The notes: a model not told the origin generated them from the sequence alone. 64,000 nucleotides of DNA from UMGS1491 sp944380925 (GCA_944380925.1 CALWJD010000007.1:1-64000), one strand, 5' to 3'. Positions 23,350 through 33,255 are shown, counted from the first letter of the stretch. Numbers and translations are program-made.

Positions 23350-24168
23350 TTAGCTTATTATGGGAATTAATCTTACCAAGATATATACGTACGGAACCGT
23401 GAAGATTACGCTATCAAACCTATCTAAAATTCCGCCGTGGCCGGGCATAATATTGCCAAAATCTTTTACGTTGCATCTTCTTTTTATAATTGAAAAGCAA
23501 AGATCTCCAAGTGCTGCAATTAGTGACCCACTTATACCTAAAAATATTATCATTAAGTAGTTGATTTGGTGTTTTGACGGGAAAACAAAGTTATTGAAAA
23601 TAAGTGATATTAAAATTAATGAAACGGTACAAGTAATCATTCCGCCAAAAAAGCCTTCTATTGTTTTTTTGGGGCTAACGTCCGGGCAGAGCTTACGTCG
23701 ACCTAAAAATTTTCCGAAAAAATAAGCTCCGGTATCTGATATCCAAGCAACGCCAAGCCCTAAAAGCACTAAAAATCCGCCATATTCACCGCCAAAATCT
23801 CTGAGTTCTATGACTTTACTAAGGCAAGTTGATATCATCATAGACATAGCATAGGTTACAAAAACATCCCGGAGCTCTAATTTTGAGTTTAAAATCATAG
23901 CCGAGAGCATCCAAAGCGTATATAAATACCATATAAGTTCTGAACCCACGTTATCTTTAAATAGCACAAAAAGCGGAACAAACACAAGTGACGGCAAAGT
24001 TATAACAAACATTTTGGAAATATTCATTACGGAGAAAAGCTCATTTATCGCAAAAGCCGCTATTGCCGCTATAAATAAATTTAGAATTATTGGGAATGAA
24101 CCATTAAAAAACAAAACAAACAAAACCAGTGCGGCGCCTGTAACGCCCGATATTATTCTTTTTGACAC
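23350..24168 (-). CDS. cdsA: Phosphatidate cytidylyltransferase
   Basis: Makes CDP-diacylglycerol from phosphatidate and CTP for phospholipid synthesis; integral membrane. I start it at the GTG at 24168, 11 bases after GGAGG and overlapping nothing but the last bases of uppS; this gives 272 residues, the family norm. The longer frame back to 24282 would run deep into uppS and has no ribosome site. About eight membrane helices. The C-terminal signature is seen as the segment with KDFGNIMPGHGGILDRFDS, and DTGAYFFGK lies in the middle. Placed between uppS and dxr, as usual in Firmicutes. Confidence 0.95.
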   Translation of the reverse strand: MSKRIISGVTGAALVLFVLFFNGSFPIILNLFIAAIAAFAINELFSVMNISKMFVITLPSLVFVPLFVLFKDNVGSELIWYLYTLWMLSAMILNSKLELRDVFVTYAMSMMISTCLSKVIELRDFGGEYGGFLVLLGLGVAWISDTGAYFFGKFLGRRKLCPDVSPKKTIEGFFGGMITCTVSLILISLIFNNFVFPSKHQINYLMIIFLGISGSLIAALGDLCFSIIKRRCNVKDFGNIMPGHGGILDRFDSVIFTVPYVYILVRLIPIIS

Positions 24169-24172
24169 TTTA

Positions 24173-24955
24173 CTATGCGCCTCCAAACTTTCTGATACGT
24201 TTATTATATTCGGTGATAGCTTTATTAAATTCATTTTCCGAAAAATCCGGCCACAGGACGTCCGTAAAATAAAATTCTGCATAGGCTCCTTGCCAAAGCA
24301 AAAAATTGGAAATTCTTTGTTCGCCGGCGGTTCTTATTATTAAGTCTATATCGTCTTGACCTTTTGTATAAAGATTATTTTCGAGCAGTTGCTCGTTTAT
24401 GTCTTCGGTTTTTAATTTTTTGCTTTCTATTTTTTGGGAGATATTCCGGACCGCTCTTAAGATTTCAGCACGGCTTCCATAATTCATGGCTATGTTTAAA
24501 TTAAGCCCCGTGCGATTTTTAGTTTCCGTTTCTATAACTTTGACCATCTCTTTGATATCTTCCGAAAATCTTGAAATATCGCCGATAAATTTTATTCTGA
24601 TATTTTCCTCTTTAAATTCTTCCATTACCATTTTTAGGTATTTTCTAAAAAGTAGCATTAGTGCTGAAATTTCTTTTTCGGAACGTTTCCAATTTTCGGT
24701 GGAAAAGGCGTATACCGTCAGGTGACGAAGTCCAATTTTATTACAATAAAGAGCTAATTTTTTAAATGTTTCCGCACCTTTGGAATGACCTGCTGATACC
24801 GGTAAATTTCTTTTTTTTGCCCACCTGCGGTTTCCGTCCATTATTATTCCCACATGCAAAGGCAGGGAATCGGCTTTAATCGATTCCGCTGTTTGTGTTG
24901 GTTTATTCTTTTTGAATATAGAACGAAAAATTTTAAAAAAATTTAGTTTTTGCAT
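24173..24955 (-). CDS. uppS: Undecaprenyl diphosphate synthase (cis-prenyltransferase)
   Basis: 260 residues. Builds the C55 lipid carrier for peptidoglycan from farnesyl and isopentenyl diphosphates. The signature IIMDGNRRWAKKR with the catalytic Asp, the AGHSKGAE stretch, LTVYAFSTENWKR, and the C-terminal DLIIRTAGEQRISNFLLWQ are all present. About 30 extra basic residues precede the family core. It lies between frr and cdsA; the GGAGGC at its end doubles as the ribosome site for cdsA. Confidence 0.96.
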   Translation of the reverse strand: MQKLNFFKIFRSIFKKNKPTQTAESIKADSLPLHVGIIMDGNRRWAKKRNLPVSAGHSKGAETFKKLALYCNKIGLRHLTVYAFSTENWKRSEKEISALMLLFRKYLKMVMEEFKEENIRIKFIGDISRFSEDIKEMVKVIETETKNRTGLNLNIAMNYGSRAEILRAVRNISQKIESKKLKTEDINEQLLENNLYTKGQDDIDLIIRTAGEQRISNFLLWQGAYAEFYFTDVLWPDFSENEFNKAITEYNKRIRKFGGA

Positions 24956-24991
24956 ACACTTTCCCCTATGAATATAGGTTAGGGATCAATT

Positions 24992-25546
24992 TTATAAAGA
25001 CATTACTTCCGTAGTTTTTGCTTCGCACATATCATCAATTTGTTTACAGAATTTATCGGTTAAATCTTGAACTTTTTTTTCGCCTTTTTTCTGGTCATCT
25101 TCGGTTATTTCGGCATCTTTTTTCATGTTTTTGATTTTATCCATGGCATCACGGCGAATATTTCTTACCGAAATTTTGGAATTTTCCGCCATTCCTGAAA
25201 CTTCTTTTGCTATTTCTTTTCTGCGGTCTTCTGTAAGCTGCGGGAAAATAAGTCTTATTACTTTGCCGTCATTTTGCGGGTTGATTCCTATATCGGATTT
25301 TTGTATTTCTTTTTCGATTATATTCAAAAGTGAAACGTCCCAGGGCTGAATAACAAGAACCCTTGCTTCGGAAATCGATACCGCTGCCACCTGGTTAATG
25401 GGCGTGGGGGTTCCATAATAATCGACTTTAATTTTATCAAGCACGGAAGCGTTTGCTCTTCCCGCTTGAATACCTGCATATTCGCTTCCGAGTCTTTCAC
25501 ATGCTGATTTCATACGTGTGGTTACGTCATTTAGTAATTGGTTCAT
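24992..25546 (-). CDS. frr: Ribosome recycling factor
   Basis: 184 residues, near the usual 185. With EF-G it splits the post-termination ribosome. The start (MNQLLNDVTTRMKSACE), the RANASVLDKIKVDYYGTPTP segment and the C-terminal coiled helix (GEKKVQDLTDKFCKQIDD) are characteristic. It follows pyrH by 38 bases, the near-universal order. GGAGGAAAAAT precedes the ATG. Confidence 0.97.
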   Translation of the reverse strand: MNQLLNDVTTRMKSACERLGSEYAGIQAGRANASVLDKIKVDYYGTPTPINQVAAVSISEARVLVIQPWDVSLLNIIEKEIQKSDIGINPQNDGKVIRLIFPQLTEDRRKEIAKEVSGMAENSKISVRNIRRDAMDKIKNMKKDAEITEDDQKKGEKKVQDLTDKFCKQIDDMCEAKTTEVMSL

Positions 25547-25584
25547 AATTTTTCCTCCGTAATTTATTGTTATAATTTAAATTA

Positions 25585-26289
25585 TTATTTTGCTATTGTG
25601 CCAAGGTGCGCGCCGTTTAGTTCACGCACAATATTTTCCGGGTCGTCCATGTTGAAAACGTGAACGGCAATGCCGTTATCTCTACACATGGAAGCGGCAG
25701 TGGAATCCATTACTTTAAGATTTTTTGAAAGCACTTCTTCGAAACTAACTTCCGAATATTTTTTTGCATTTGGGTTGGTCAGTGGGTCGCAGTCATATAT
25801 GCCGTCTACATTTGTTGCTTTAAATATGGCTTCGGCTTCTATTTCCGATGCACGTAGGGAAGCTGCCGTATCGGTTGTAAAAAAGGCATTACCCGTTCCG
25901 TAACCGAATATTGTGATATATCCTTGTTTCAGATAATTTATGGCTTTTTCGGGGGAGTATAATTCTCCGATTTGCGGAAAAGCGATAGCCGTCATGACTT
26001 TTGCATTTGCATTCTGGTTTATCAGCGCTTCCGAAATTGCACTGGCGTTCATAACAGTTGCAAGCATGCCCATGTGGTCAGCTTTTACCCTGTTCATTTT
26101 TCCGCTTGTTCTGCCTCTCCAAAAGTTTCCTCCGCCTACTACTATGGCAATTTCTGTGCCCATATCGGAGCATTTCTTTATTATTTTTGCAAGATTTTCA
26201 AGAACTTCAAAATCGATACCAAATTTTTTATCGCCCGCAAGAGCTTCGCCGCTGATTTTTAAAAGCAATCTTTTATAAATTGGATTCAA
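25585..26289 (-). CDS. pyrH: Uridylate kinase
   Basis: 234 residues, hexameric UMP kinase of the amino-acid kinase fold. Motifs: LLKISGEAL (phosphate binding), VVGGGNFWRG (substrate loop), DHMGMLATVMNA, and FTTDTAASLRA with the late DSTAASMCRDN. It opens the run pyrH-frr-uppS-cdsA-dxr-rseP-ispG-polC, transcribed from the promoter at 26337-26365. tsf and rpsB, which often precede it, are not here; instead a divergent V-ATPase operon begins. Confidence 0.97.
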   Translation of the reverse strand: MNPIYKRLLLKISGEALAGDKKFGIDFEVLENLAKIIKKCSDMGTEIAIVVGGGNFWRGRTSGKMNRVKADHMGMLATVMNASAISEALINQNANAKVMTAIAFPQIGELYSPEKAINYLKQGYITIFGYGTGNAFFTTDTAASLRASEIEAEAIFKATNVDGIYDCDPLTNPNAKKYSEVSFEEVLSKNLKVMDSTAASMCRDNGIAVHVFNMDDPENIVRELNGAHLGTIAK

Positions 26290-26336
26290 TTTTCGAACAC
26301 TCCCAGATAAGTTTAAGTTTGATTTTCATCTATAAT

Positions 26337-26365
26337 ATTTTACATTAGTGGCAGCAATATGTAAA
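26337..26365 (-). promoter_or_regulatory. Promoter of the pyrH-polC run
   Basis: Minus strand TTTACA (26365-26360) and TAAAAT (26342-26337), spacing 17 bp, 47 bases before the pyrH start. Confidence 0.6.
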
Positions 26366-26451
26366 TAGTTTGATGTTTTAGCTATTTTGCACAATATATA
26401 TTTAATTTTTAAAAGCTATAAATAAAAAAATTAATTTTTTCGAATATTCTA

Positions 26452-26479
26452 TTGACTTTTCAAATATTTGTATCATAAT
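26452..26479 (+). promoter_or_regulatory. Promoter of the V-ATPase operon
   Basis: TTGACT at 26452 and CATAAT at 26474, spacing 16 bp, 56 bases before the first gene; divergent from the pyrH promoter. Confidence 0.55.
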
Positions 26480-26534
26480 TCTAGATAACAATGGTATAAA
26501 AATTTAGAACAATATATAAAGTGAGGTATTTGGT

Positions 26535-26846
26535 ATGGATGATATGATTGAAAAGATAATTGAGCTCGATAGAAAAGCGTCAGAAGACCTCACCAAGGCG
26601 AATCAGCTCAGAATAGACCTTGAAAAAAAGATAAGCGATGTAAAAGAGCAAAAAAGAAGTGAGTATTTGAGCCAAGCTACAGAAAATATGGAAGCTTTGG
26701 AAAAAAGAGAAAAAGTTAAAGCTGCCGTGAGGCTTAAAGTTATTGAACATTCTTATAATCATAAACTTGAGCGAATTGAGGATATTTATTCCAAAAACAA
26801 GCAAAACTGGATTGATACCATAGTCGGCAAGGTAATACAAACGTAG
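26535..26846 (+). CDS. V-type ATPase peripheral stalk subunit (G/H-like)
   Basis: 103 residues, almost entirely a charged coiled coil (MIEKIIELDRKASEDLTKAN ... DLEKKISDVKEQKR), the typical form of the small stalk subunit that pairs with subunit E. It opens the operon ahead of subunits C, I, K, F, E, A, B and D, which fixes its identity better than the sequence alone. GAGGT precedes the ATG. The stalk holds the catalytic head static against rotation. Confidence 0.75.
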   Translation: MDDMIEKIIELDRKASEDLTKANQLRIDLEKKISDVKEQKRSEYLSQATENMEALEKREKVKAAVRLKVIEHSYNHKLERIEDIYSKNKQNWIDTIVGKVIQT

Positions 26847-26930
26847 CGATTTTTTGCTATGTTTGTTTATTTTATGTTTTTATTTAAAAGAGAATGGTGG
26901 TGAACGGCGACTTTATATGTTGCTTTTATT

Positions 26931-27971
26931 ATGATATCTTATGCTTCCAATGCGGTTCTTTCAAAAGCAAGGGCGCTTTATGGCAAGAGTTTGACGGCCA
27001 AAAGTTATGAAGAACTTTTATCTTGCAGAAATATTCCCGATATTACCTCGTATCTTAAGCGGAGGACAAATTATGCACAGGTTCTTTCGGAAATCAGCGA
27101 AAACAGCGTTCACAGAGTAGACTTGGAGCAAAAGCTTAAGTATAAACTTTTTGTGGATTTCGAAACTTTAGGTAGATACGATATTTCGGTCGGAGAGCAT
27201 TTTTTTGAGTATATAATATCACGTGCGGAAATAGAGCAAATTATGCATAGTTTAATGCTTTTGGTTGCCGGAAAGTCAGGTGAATATATAAGAACCATAC
27301 CGGATTTCTTTTACAGCCATACAAAATTTGAGCTTAAAGCGCTGGCCAACATAAGAAATTACGATGACTTTTTAAAGATAATAAAAAAGTCACATTATTA
27401 CAAAGTTTTACTGCCGTTTAAACCGAAAAACGGAGAAAGACTGGATTTGACCCGAATAGAAACCGCACTTTACAATCACCTTTACGATATAGTTTTTGGA
27501 ATTATAGATAAGTATGTTAAAGGAAAATCAAAGAAAAAACTTAAAGATTTTTTCAACCTCTACGTAGACCTTAGTAATCTTATAAGAATAGTGCGCATGC
27601 GGAAATTTTATAATCTAAGCGATGATTACATGATGTCTGTGCTTATGGATAACGGGACTTTATCTAAAGATCAACTGAAAGTGTTTTTGGATTCGCCAAA
27701 TCCCAAACAGATGATGATAGATATGAAAAACACTTCCATGGGGAAAAAGTGGTTTTCAAGAGGGCTTGATGTTATAGATAAAGTGCCGACAAACATGAGG
27801 TATGATTGGTGCAGACATAACATAAGGTTTTCCGTTTCACCTCCGATAGTTTTAATTTCTTATATCTTTTTAAAAGAGATTGAAATTCACAATATAATAA
27901 ATATCATCGAAGGCGTTAAGTATAGACTTTCACCCGAACAAATAAAGGCGATGCTTATAGGAGTAAACTAA
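26931..27971 (+). CDS. ntpC: V-type ATPase subunit C (d-type)
   Basis: 346 residues. The V-ATPase AC39/d-type subunit (NtpC/AtpC), a mostly helical funnel that links the rotor ring to the central stalk. The opening SYASNAVLSKARALYGKSL and the region around YVDLSNLIRIVRMRKF match this family. It lies between the small stalk subunit and subunit I. Upstream spacing (84 bases) is larger than elsewhere in the operon, but no terminator is seen. Confidence 0.88.
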   Translation: MISYASNAVLSKARALYGKSLTAKSYEELLSCRNIPDITSYLKRRTNYAQVLSEISENSVHRVDLEQKLKYKLFVDFETLGRYDISVGEHFFEYIISRAEIEQIMHSLMLLVAGKSGEYIRTIPDFFYSHTKFELKALANIRNYDDFLKIIKKSHYYKVLLPFKPKNGERLDLTRIETALYNHLYDIVFGIIDKYVKGKSKKKLKDFFNLYVDLSNLIRIVRMRKFYNLSDDYMMSVLMDNGTLSKDQLKVFLDSPNPKQMMIDMKNTSMGKKWFSRGLDVIDKVPTNMRYDWCRHNIRFSVSPPIVLISYIFLKEIEIHNIINIIEGVKYRLSPEQIKAMLIGVN

Positions 27972-28000
27972 TTTTTTTATAAAGAGAGGTGCTTTTAAAA

Positions 28001-29962
28001 ATGGCTGTATCAAAGATGAGTTTTATCAGTATGATAGGACCAATGAAAAATATTAACAAATTGGTGAACATCTGCGGAGAGATGGGAGTTTTTCAGCCGG
28101 ATAATGTTTTTTCTTTTTATTCGAACACTGAAAACTTTAAACCCATTGCGGAAGAAAATCCGTACGCAGGGCCGCTTCAGAATCTTAAAAATGCCGTGTA
28201 TTCTTGCGGAGGAGTGCTTGAAAAGGTTGATATAAAGGGATTTAATGTAAACCAATCCAAGATAGAGCGCTATGTTAGCTATATTTCCGAAAATATTGAA
28301 AATATGGTTGATGAAAAACGGGCGCTTTACGGTAAGATAGAAAATTATAAATCCGAAATAGAACAACTCAAGCATTTTTATGGGCTTAATAAAAAGCTTA
28401 AAGATATTATGTCGTGTAGTTATATTAAACCTAAATTCGGAAGAATTCCTCTTAGCTCTTACGAAGGTTACCAAGATCTTCTTAAGAAAAGCGAGAAAAA
28501 AGGCATAGAGCTTGTATTCTTCCCGTTTGAAAAAGATAATGATTATCAATGGGGACTTTATTTTGCAGATACTCCCAACGAGCAAGAGATAGATAGATTG
28601 TTTGCCTCTATTTATTTTGAAGAGATTAAACTTGAACCTCACGATGCTACTCCTTTTGAGGCATGCAATAATCTTAGAAATTTGCAAAAGGATATTTATA
28701 AAAAGATAGAATCGATAGACAAAAACATAGAAAATTTTTTAAATGCCAATAAAGAGCAGTGCTATAAGTTTTATACAAAGCTAAAGGAACTTAGTACGTA
28801 CTTTGAAATAAAATCTTACGCCGCACAGTATAACGAAAGTTTTATTTTGGTCGGCTGGGTTCCAAAAGATGATTTAAAGAAATTTACCGAGAGTATAGGT
28901 AGTATTAAAGGAATAGAATATTCTACCGAAGAAGGCAGCAAGGTGTTAAATCACACGCCGCCTGTAAAACTTAAAAATCCGAAAATTTTTAAGCCTTTTG
29001 AATTTCTTGTTGATACCTACGGTTTGCCTTCCTATAACGAATTAGATCCAACAGTGTTTGTGGCAATAACTTATAATATTCTTTTTGGAATAATGTTTGC
29101 CGATTTGGGGCAAGGGCTTATGGTTTCTTTGGTTGGGTATCTGATGTGGAAGCTAAAGAAGAATCGGCTCGGAAAAATTATGATCTCTTGTGGATTTTTT
29201 TCGGCGATATTTGGAACAATATTCGGCTCCGTTTTTGGATTTGAACATGTGCTTGATCCGTTTTATAAAAACGTATTCGGGCTTCCTCACAAGCCGATTG
29301 AGGTTATGGAATCCTCGTCCATTAACTATATAATATATTCTGCGGTCGGAGTGGGAATTTTCTTGATGGTTGTTTCAATGCTCTTTGGAATATATGCCTT
29401 TATCAAGAAAAAACAGTATGGAGAAGCGCTTTTTAGTCCGAACGGGCTTATGGGATTGATATTTTATTGTTCTATGGTCTTTATGCTTTTGGATATGGTA
29501 ATGCTCCATACAGGTGTTGTAAATGGATTATATATAACCGCTTTACTGGTTATACCTCTTGTATGTATGATGTTCGAAGAAATTTTGATAAAACTGGTTA
29601 ACAAAGATCCAAATTGGCTTCCGGAAAAATGGGGAGATTATATAGCGCAAAGCTTTTTTGAACTTTTTGAGGTAATGCTTAGCTACGTTTCGAACACGAT
29701 GTCGTTTTTAAGGGTCGGGGCGTTTGTGCTTGTACACGCAGGAATGATGATGGTTGTGTTTACAATGGCAGAGATGGCAGGCGGTGCCGGCGGAATTGCC
29801 TATTGGGTGATAGTAGTTGTTGGTAACATTATAATTTCCGGTTTGGAAGCTTTACTTGCCGGCATTCAGGTTATGCGCCTTGAATTTTACGAAATGTTCA
29901 GTAAATTTTTTGAAGGTCAGGGAAAGGTGTTTACGCCTATAACCGTATCTGATAATAATTAA
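28001..29962 (+). CDS. ntpI: V-type ATPase subunit I (a-type membrane subunit)
   Basis: 653 residues from the ATG at 28001, which has AGAGAGGTG ahead; a TTG 12 bases earlier is less likely. The N-terminal half (1-340) is cytosolic with coiled coils; the C-terminal half has about seven or eight membrane helices. FADLGQGLMVSLVGY and NTMSFLRVGAFVLVHAGMM are typical, the Arg in SFLRVG being near the essential half-channel arginine. It forms the ion path against the K ring. Next gene is the ring proteolipid. Confidence 0.95.
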   Translation: MAVSKMSFISMIGPMKNINKLVNICGEMGVFQPDNVFSFYSNTENFKPIAEENPYAGPLQNLKNAVYSCGGVLEKVDIKGFNVNQSKIERYVSYISENIENMVDEKRALYGKIENYKSEIEQLKHFYGLNKKLKDIMSCSYIKPKFGRIPLSSYEGYQDLLKKSEKKGIELVFFPFEKDNDYQWGLYFADTPNEQEIDRLFASIYFEEIKLEPHDATPFEACNNLRNLQKDIYKKIESIDKNIENFLNANKEQCYKFYTKLKELSTYFEIKSYAAQYNESFILVGWVPKDDLKKFTESIGSIKGIEYSTEEGSKVLNHTPPVKLKNPKIFKPFEFLVDTYGLPSYNELDPTVFVAITYNILFGIMFADLGQGLMVSLVGYLMWKLKKNRLGKIMISCGFFSAIFGTIFGSVFGFEHVLDPFYKNVFGLPHKPIEVMESSSINYIIYSAVGVGIFLMVVSMLFGIYAFIKKKQYGEALFSPNGLMGLIFYCSMVFMLLDMVMLHTGVVNGLYITALLVIPLVCMMFEEILIKLVNKDPNWLPEKWGDYIAQSFFELFEVMLSYVSNTMSFLRVGAFVLVHAGMMMVVFTMAEMAGGAGGIAYWVIVVVGNIIISGLEALLAGIQVMRLEFYEMFSKFFEGQGKVFTPITVSDNN

Positions 29963-30004
29963 AATTATTATATAAATAAAATTGAATTTTTGGAGGAGAT
30001 TGTT

Positions 30005-30454
30005 ATGTCAGTTTTGTATTTTATTATTCCCGTTATTTGTATTGTTTTAACCACATGGCTTGCAAGCCGAGGCGTAAAAAAAGGATTTAGCAAAAAGAAA
30101 GCAGTTGTTTTGCAAATTTGTTCGGTTGTAGCCGTTATGGCAGCATATTTATTTGTTCCTATGGCTCATGCCGCTGATGCGGCACCCACTGTGGCAGCCG
30201 TCAGCGATGCGGCTTACAATGCTTTTGGAATAGGCCTTATTGCTATGGCGCTTTCAACGGGCTTGGCTTCCATAGGTGGAGGAATTGCCGTCGCATCGGC
30301 TGCACCGGCCGCTATTGCCGCAACTTCCGAAGATCCGAAAGCGTTTGGTAAAGCCATGATATTTGTTGCGCTTGGTGAAGGCTTCGGAATTTATGGACTT
30401 TTGATTTCTATCATGATTTTTGCAAAACTCGGTTCGCTTGGTATAGGGGCATAG
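30005..30454 (+). CDS. ntpK: V-type ATPase proteolipid subunit K
   Basis: 149 residues from the ATG at 30005 after GGAGGAG. Two N-terminal hydrophobic segments (1-25 and 40-60) precede a c-subunit hairpin: GIGLIAMALSTGLASIGGG and AMIFVALGEGFGIYGLLIS. The ion-binding carboxylate is the Glu in VALGEGFG. Only one such Glu is seen, so each chain provides one binding site, as four helices with one active hairpin. Whether the ion is sodium or proton cannot be settled by eye; the GEG context with an Ala/Gly-rich first helix fits either. Confidence 0.92.
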   Translation: MSVLYFIIPVICIVLTTWLASRGVKKGFSKKKAVVLQICSVVAVMAAYLFVPMAHAADAAPTVAAVSDAAYNAFGIGLIAMALSTGLASIGGGIAVASAAPAAIAATSEDPKAFGKAMIFVALGEGFGIYGLLISIMIFAKLGSLGIGA

Positions 30455-30458
30455 GGTA

Positions 30459-30767
30459 ATGCGGTTTGAACTTATAAGCGATAATACCGATACATTAGTC
30501 GGTATGAGGCTTGCAGGTATTCCGGGCACTATGGCAAAAACCGAAGAAGAAATCAAAAGAGCACTCAAAAAATCCATAGATGATGAAGATGTTGCAATAA
30601 TTTTAATAACCGAGAAACTTGCGGAAATGTGCAAAGATTTGATATATGAACTTAAAAATTCCGATATAAAAACTTTGATAGTTGAAATTCCCGACAGTAA
30701 GTCGACAAAGCGCAAAAAAGATGCAATAACGCAGTATATAAGAGATGCGGTAGGCATTAAGATATAA
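30459..30767 (+). CDS. ntpF: V-type ATPase subunit F
   Basis: 102 residues, Rossmann-like small subunit of the central rotor stalk that partners subunit D. DNTDTLVGMRLAGIPG near the start and DVAIILITEKLAE in the middle are characteristic. It starts 4 bases after ntpK and lies ahead of subunit E. Note that the gene begins close to a GTAATG, so translation is likely coupled. Confidence 0.9.
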   Translation: MRFELISDNTDTLVGMRLAGIPGTMAKTEEEIKRALKKSIDDEDVAIILITEKLAEMCKDLIYELKNSDIKTLIVEIPDSKSTKRKKDAITQYIRDAVGIKI

Positions 30768-30796
30768 GCTTACCTTGCAAAGGAGGGCCGATAGAC

Positions 30797-31390
30797 ATGA
30801 ACAAAAGTTTTAAGTTCAGCAATTTCTTAGATACCATCGATAAATATGCAAAACGCAGAAAATCTAAAATAACCGATGAAATTAAGGAAATTGAAGAAAA
30901 AGAGCTCAAAAAAGCCGAAGCTGAAATTATAGAAGATGTAAACAGCATGGTGGAGCGGAAGCTTGTAAACATGAAAAATAAAATAGTGGTTGAAATTTCC
31001 CATAAAGAACTTTCCGAGCGTAAAAAAGTTTCGCTTCGTCGCAAAGAAATGATGAAAGAAATTTTTAAAGAGTGTCGCCAGAAGCTTGTGGACTTTACAT
31101 CTTCACAGAAATATACCGAGGCGCTTAAAGAATATGCTTTGCAAATATCCAAAGTTCTTTTGGAGCCGGATACACAGCTGTTTGTGAAAGAATCTGATTT
31201 GAAACATTCGGATCTTATACAAAAAGCTTTTGGCAGAAAATGTGAAATTAAAGCATCCGGTGATATTATAATCGGCGGAATAAGAGGATATAGCGTTTCT
31301 CGTGGCCTTATTGCCGATGAAACTCTTGATGCAAAGCTTAAAGACCAAGAAGACTGGGCAGCAGAAAATTTTGGCGTGCTTTTAACATAA
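30797..31390 (+). CDS. ntpE: V-type ATPase subunit E
   Basis: 197 residues. The N-terminal half is a long charged coiled coil that pairs with the small stalk subunit, and the C-terminal globular part contains the SGDIIIGGIRGYSVSRGL segment found in E subunits. GGAGG lies 11 bases before the ATG. Positioned between F and the catalytic A subunit. Confidence 0.88.
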   Translation: MNKSFKFSNFLDTIDKYAKRRKSKITDEIKEIEEKELKKAEAEIIEDVNSMVERKLVNMKNKIVVEISHKELSERKKVSLRRKEMMKEIFKECRQKLVDFTSSQKYTEALKEYALQISKVLLEPDTQLFVKESDLKHSDLIQKAFGRKCEIKASGDIIIGGIRGYSVSRGLIADETLDAKLKDQEDWAAENFGVLLT

Positions 31391-31400
31391 AATAATTAAG

Positions 31401-33236
31401 ATGGGAGGGAGAGCGTGCGAGGTATCAATAAGCGCTTGTAAATATATGAAAGAAAATAATTTTAAAAATATATCTTCAAAAGATGTAATATATGGAATAA
31501 ACGGACCCGTGGTTACCGTAAAGAACACGAAATCATTTTCCATGACGGAAATGGTTTACGTGGGTTCCGAGCGCCTTGTTGGAGAAGTTATCGGCATTAC
31601 CGATGATTTTACGACCATACAGGTTTATGAAGAAACAACGGGATTAAAACCGGGCGAGCCTATTTTTGGAACCGGCGGCCCAATGAATGTTTGTTTGGGG
31701 CCGGGAATACTTAATAATATATTTGACGGAATTGAAAGACCTCTTAAATCCATAGAAAAAGAAAGTGGCGTGTTTATCGCAAGAGGCTGCAGTGTAGAGC
31801 CGCTTGACGAGGAAAAAGAATGGGATGTTAAAGTTCTTGTTAAAAAAGGTGACCATTTAAATGGCGGATTTATTTATGCAGAGTGTCCCGAAACCTCCAT
31901 AATAACCCATAAATGCATGGTTCCGCCGAGTATTAGCGGAGAGGTAGTAGAAGCTAAAGAGGACGGAAAATATAAAATAAAAGACGTAATTGTTCGTGTA
32001 AAAGACGAAAACGGTGTTGTGCACGACCTTACTTTGTGCCAATATTGGCCGATTCGTATACCAAGGCCAATGAAAAAACGGCTTCCTTCCAATATTCCGC
32101 TTATAACGGGGCAGAGAATTATAGATACTCTTTTTCCTGTTGCAAAAGGTGGCGCTGCGGCGGTTCCGGGCGGATTTGGAACAGGCAAAACCATGACGCA
32201 GCACCAACTTGCCAAGTGGTGCGACGCTGATATTATCGTATATGTGGGTTGCGGCGAACGCGGCAATGAAATGAGCCAGGTTGTTGATGAGTTTTCAAGG
32301 CTTATTGACCCTAAATCAAATAAACCCATGACGGAGCGAACAGTTCTTATAGCAAACACCTCAAATATGCCTGTTGCGGCACGTGAAGCCTCGATTTATA
32401 CGGGTATTACTTTGGCGGAATATTATAGGGATATGGGCTATGATGTTGCAATAATGGCAGATTCGACATCCAGATGGGCAGAGGCGCTTCGTGAAATTTC
32501 GGGAAGGCTTGAAGAAATGCCGGCTGAAGAAGGATTCCCTCCTTATCTTCCTTCAAGACTTTCGGCGTTTTATGAAAGAGCAGGTCGGGCAGAAACGCTT
32601 AGCGATAATAAAGGATCCGTTACCATAATAGGTGCGGTTTCTCCGCAAGGTTCGGATTTTTCGGAACCTGTAACTCAGAATACAAAACGTTTTGTAAGAT
32701 GCTTTTGGGCGCTTGATAAGGCTCTTGCTTATGCAAGGCACTACCCCGCAATTAACTGGATAAATAGTTACAGTGAGTATTTTGGCGACTTAGACCCATG
32801 GTATATAGAGCGTTTTGGGGATAAGTTTATTAAGTACCGGAAAAAGATAGCCTCTATTTTAAGTGAAGAAGATAAGCTGATGGAAATAGTAAAACTGGTT
32901 GGGGCGGACGTTCTACCCGATGACCAAAAACTTATAATAGAGATAGCAAAGGTAATAAGGGTCGGATTTTTGCAGCAAAACGCTTTCCATAAAGATGATA
33001 CTTTTGTGCCGCTTGAAAAGCAGAAGCTTATGATGAAAGTGATACTTTACTTAAATAAACGTGTACGGCAGCTTATAAGTGCATCTATTCCGATTTCAAA
33101 AGTAATTGAAACGGGCATTTTCGATAAACTGACGAGAATTAAGTATGATGTTCCCAATGATAAATTGGAACTTTTAGAGAATTATAAGCGACAAATTGAT
33201 GAAACTCTTGATAAAATTATAATCAGCAAAGTTTAA
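31401..33236 (+). CDS. ntpA: V-type ATPase catalytic subunit A
   Basis: Catalytic ATP-hydrolysing or synthesising subunit; up to 611 residues. Walker A is GGFGTGKTM, preceded by the ITGQRIIDTLFPVAKGG stretch; the Walker B region IMADSTSRWAEALREISG and catalytic Glu in GCGERGNEM are present, as is the long non-homologous insert (about 125-200) typical of A rather than B subunits. The start is uncertain: the ATG at 31401 has no ribosome site, while the ATG at 31446 gives a start closer to the family (MKENNFKNISSKDVIYGING). I keep the longer form. Confidence 0.95.
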   Translation: MGGRACEVSISACKYMKENNFKNISSKDVIYGINGPVVTVKNTKSFSMTEMVYVGSERLVGEVIGITDDFTTIQVYEETTGLKPGEPIFGTGGPMNVCLGPGILNNIFDGIERPLKSIEKESGVFIARGCSVEPLDEEKEWDVKVLVKKGDHLNGGFIYAECPETSIITHKCMVPPSISGEVVEAKEDGKYKIKDVIVRVKDENGVVHDLTLCQYWPIRIPRPMKKRLPSNIPLITGQRIIDTLFPVAKGGAAAVPGGFGTGKTMTQHQLAKWCDADIIVYVGCGERGNEMSQVVDEFSRLIDPKSNKPMTERTVLIANTSNMPVAAREASIYTGITLAEYYRDMGYDVAIMADSTSRWAEALREISGRLEEMPAEEGFPPYLPSRLSAFYERAGRAETLSDNKGSVTIIGAVSPQGSDFSEPVTQNTKRFVRCFWALDKALAYARHYPAINWINSYSEYFGDLDPWYIERFGDKFIKYRKKIASILSEEDKLMEIVKLVGADVLPDDQKLIIEIAKVIRVGFLQQNAFHKDDTFVPLEKQKLMMKVILYLNKRVRQLISASIPISKVIETGIFDKLTRIKYDVPNDKLELLENYKRQIDETLDKIIISKV

Positions 33237-33255
33237 AAGCGGGAGGGGTGATTTT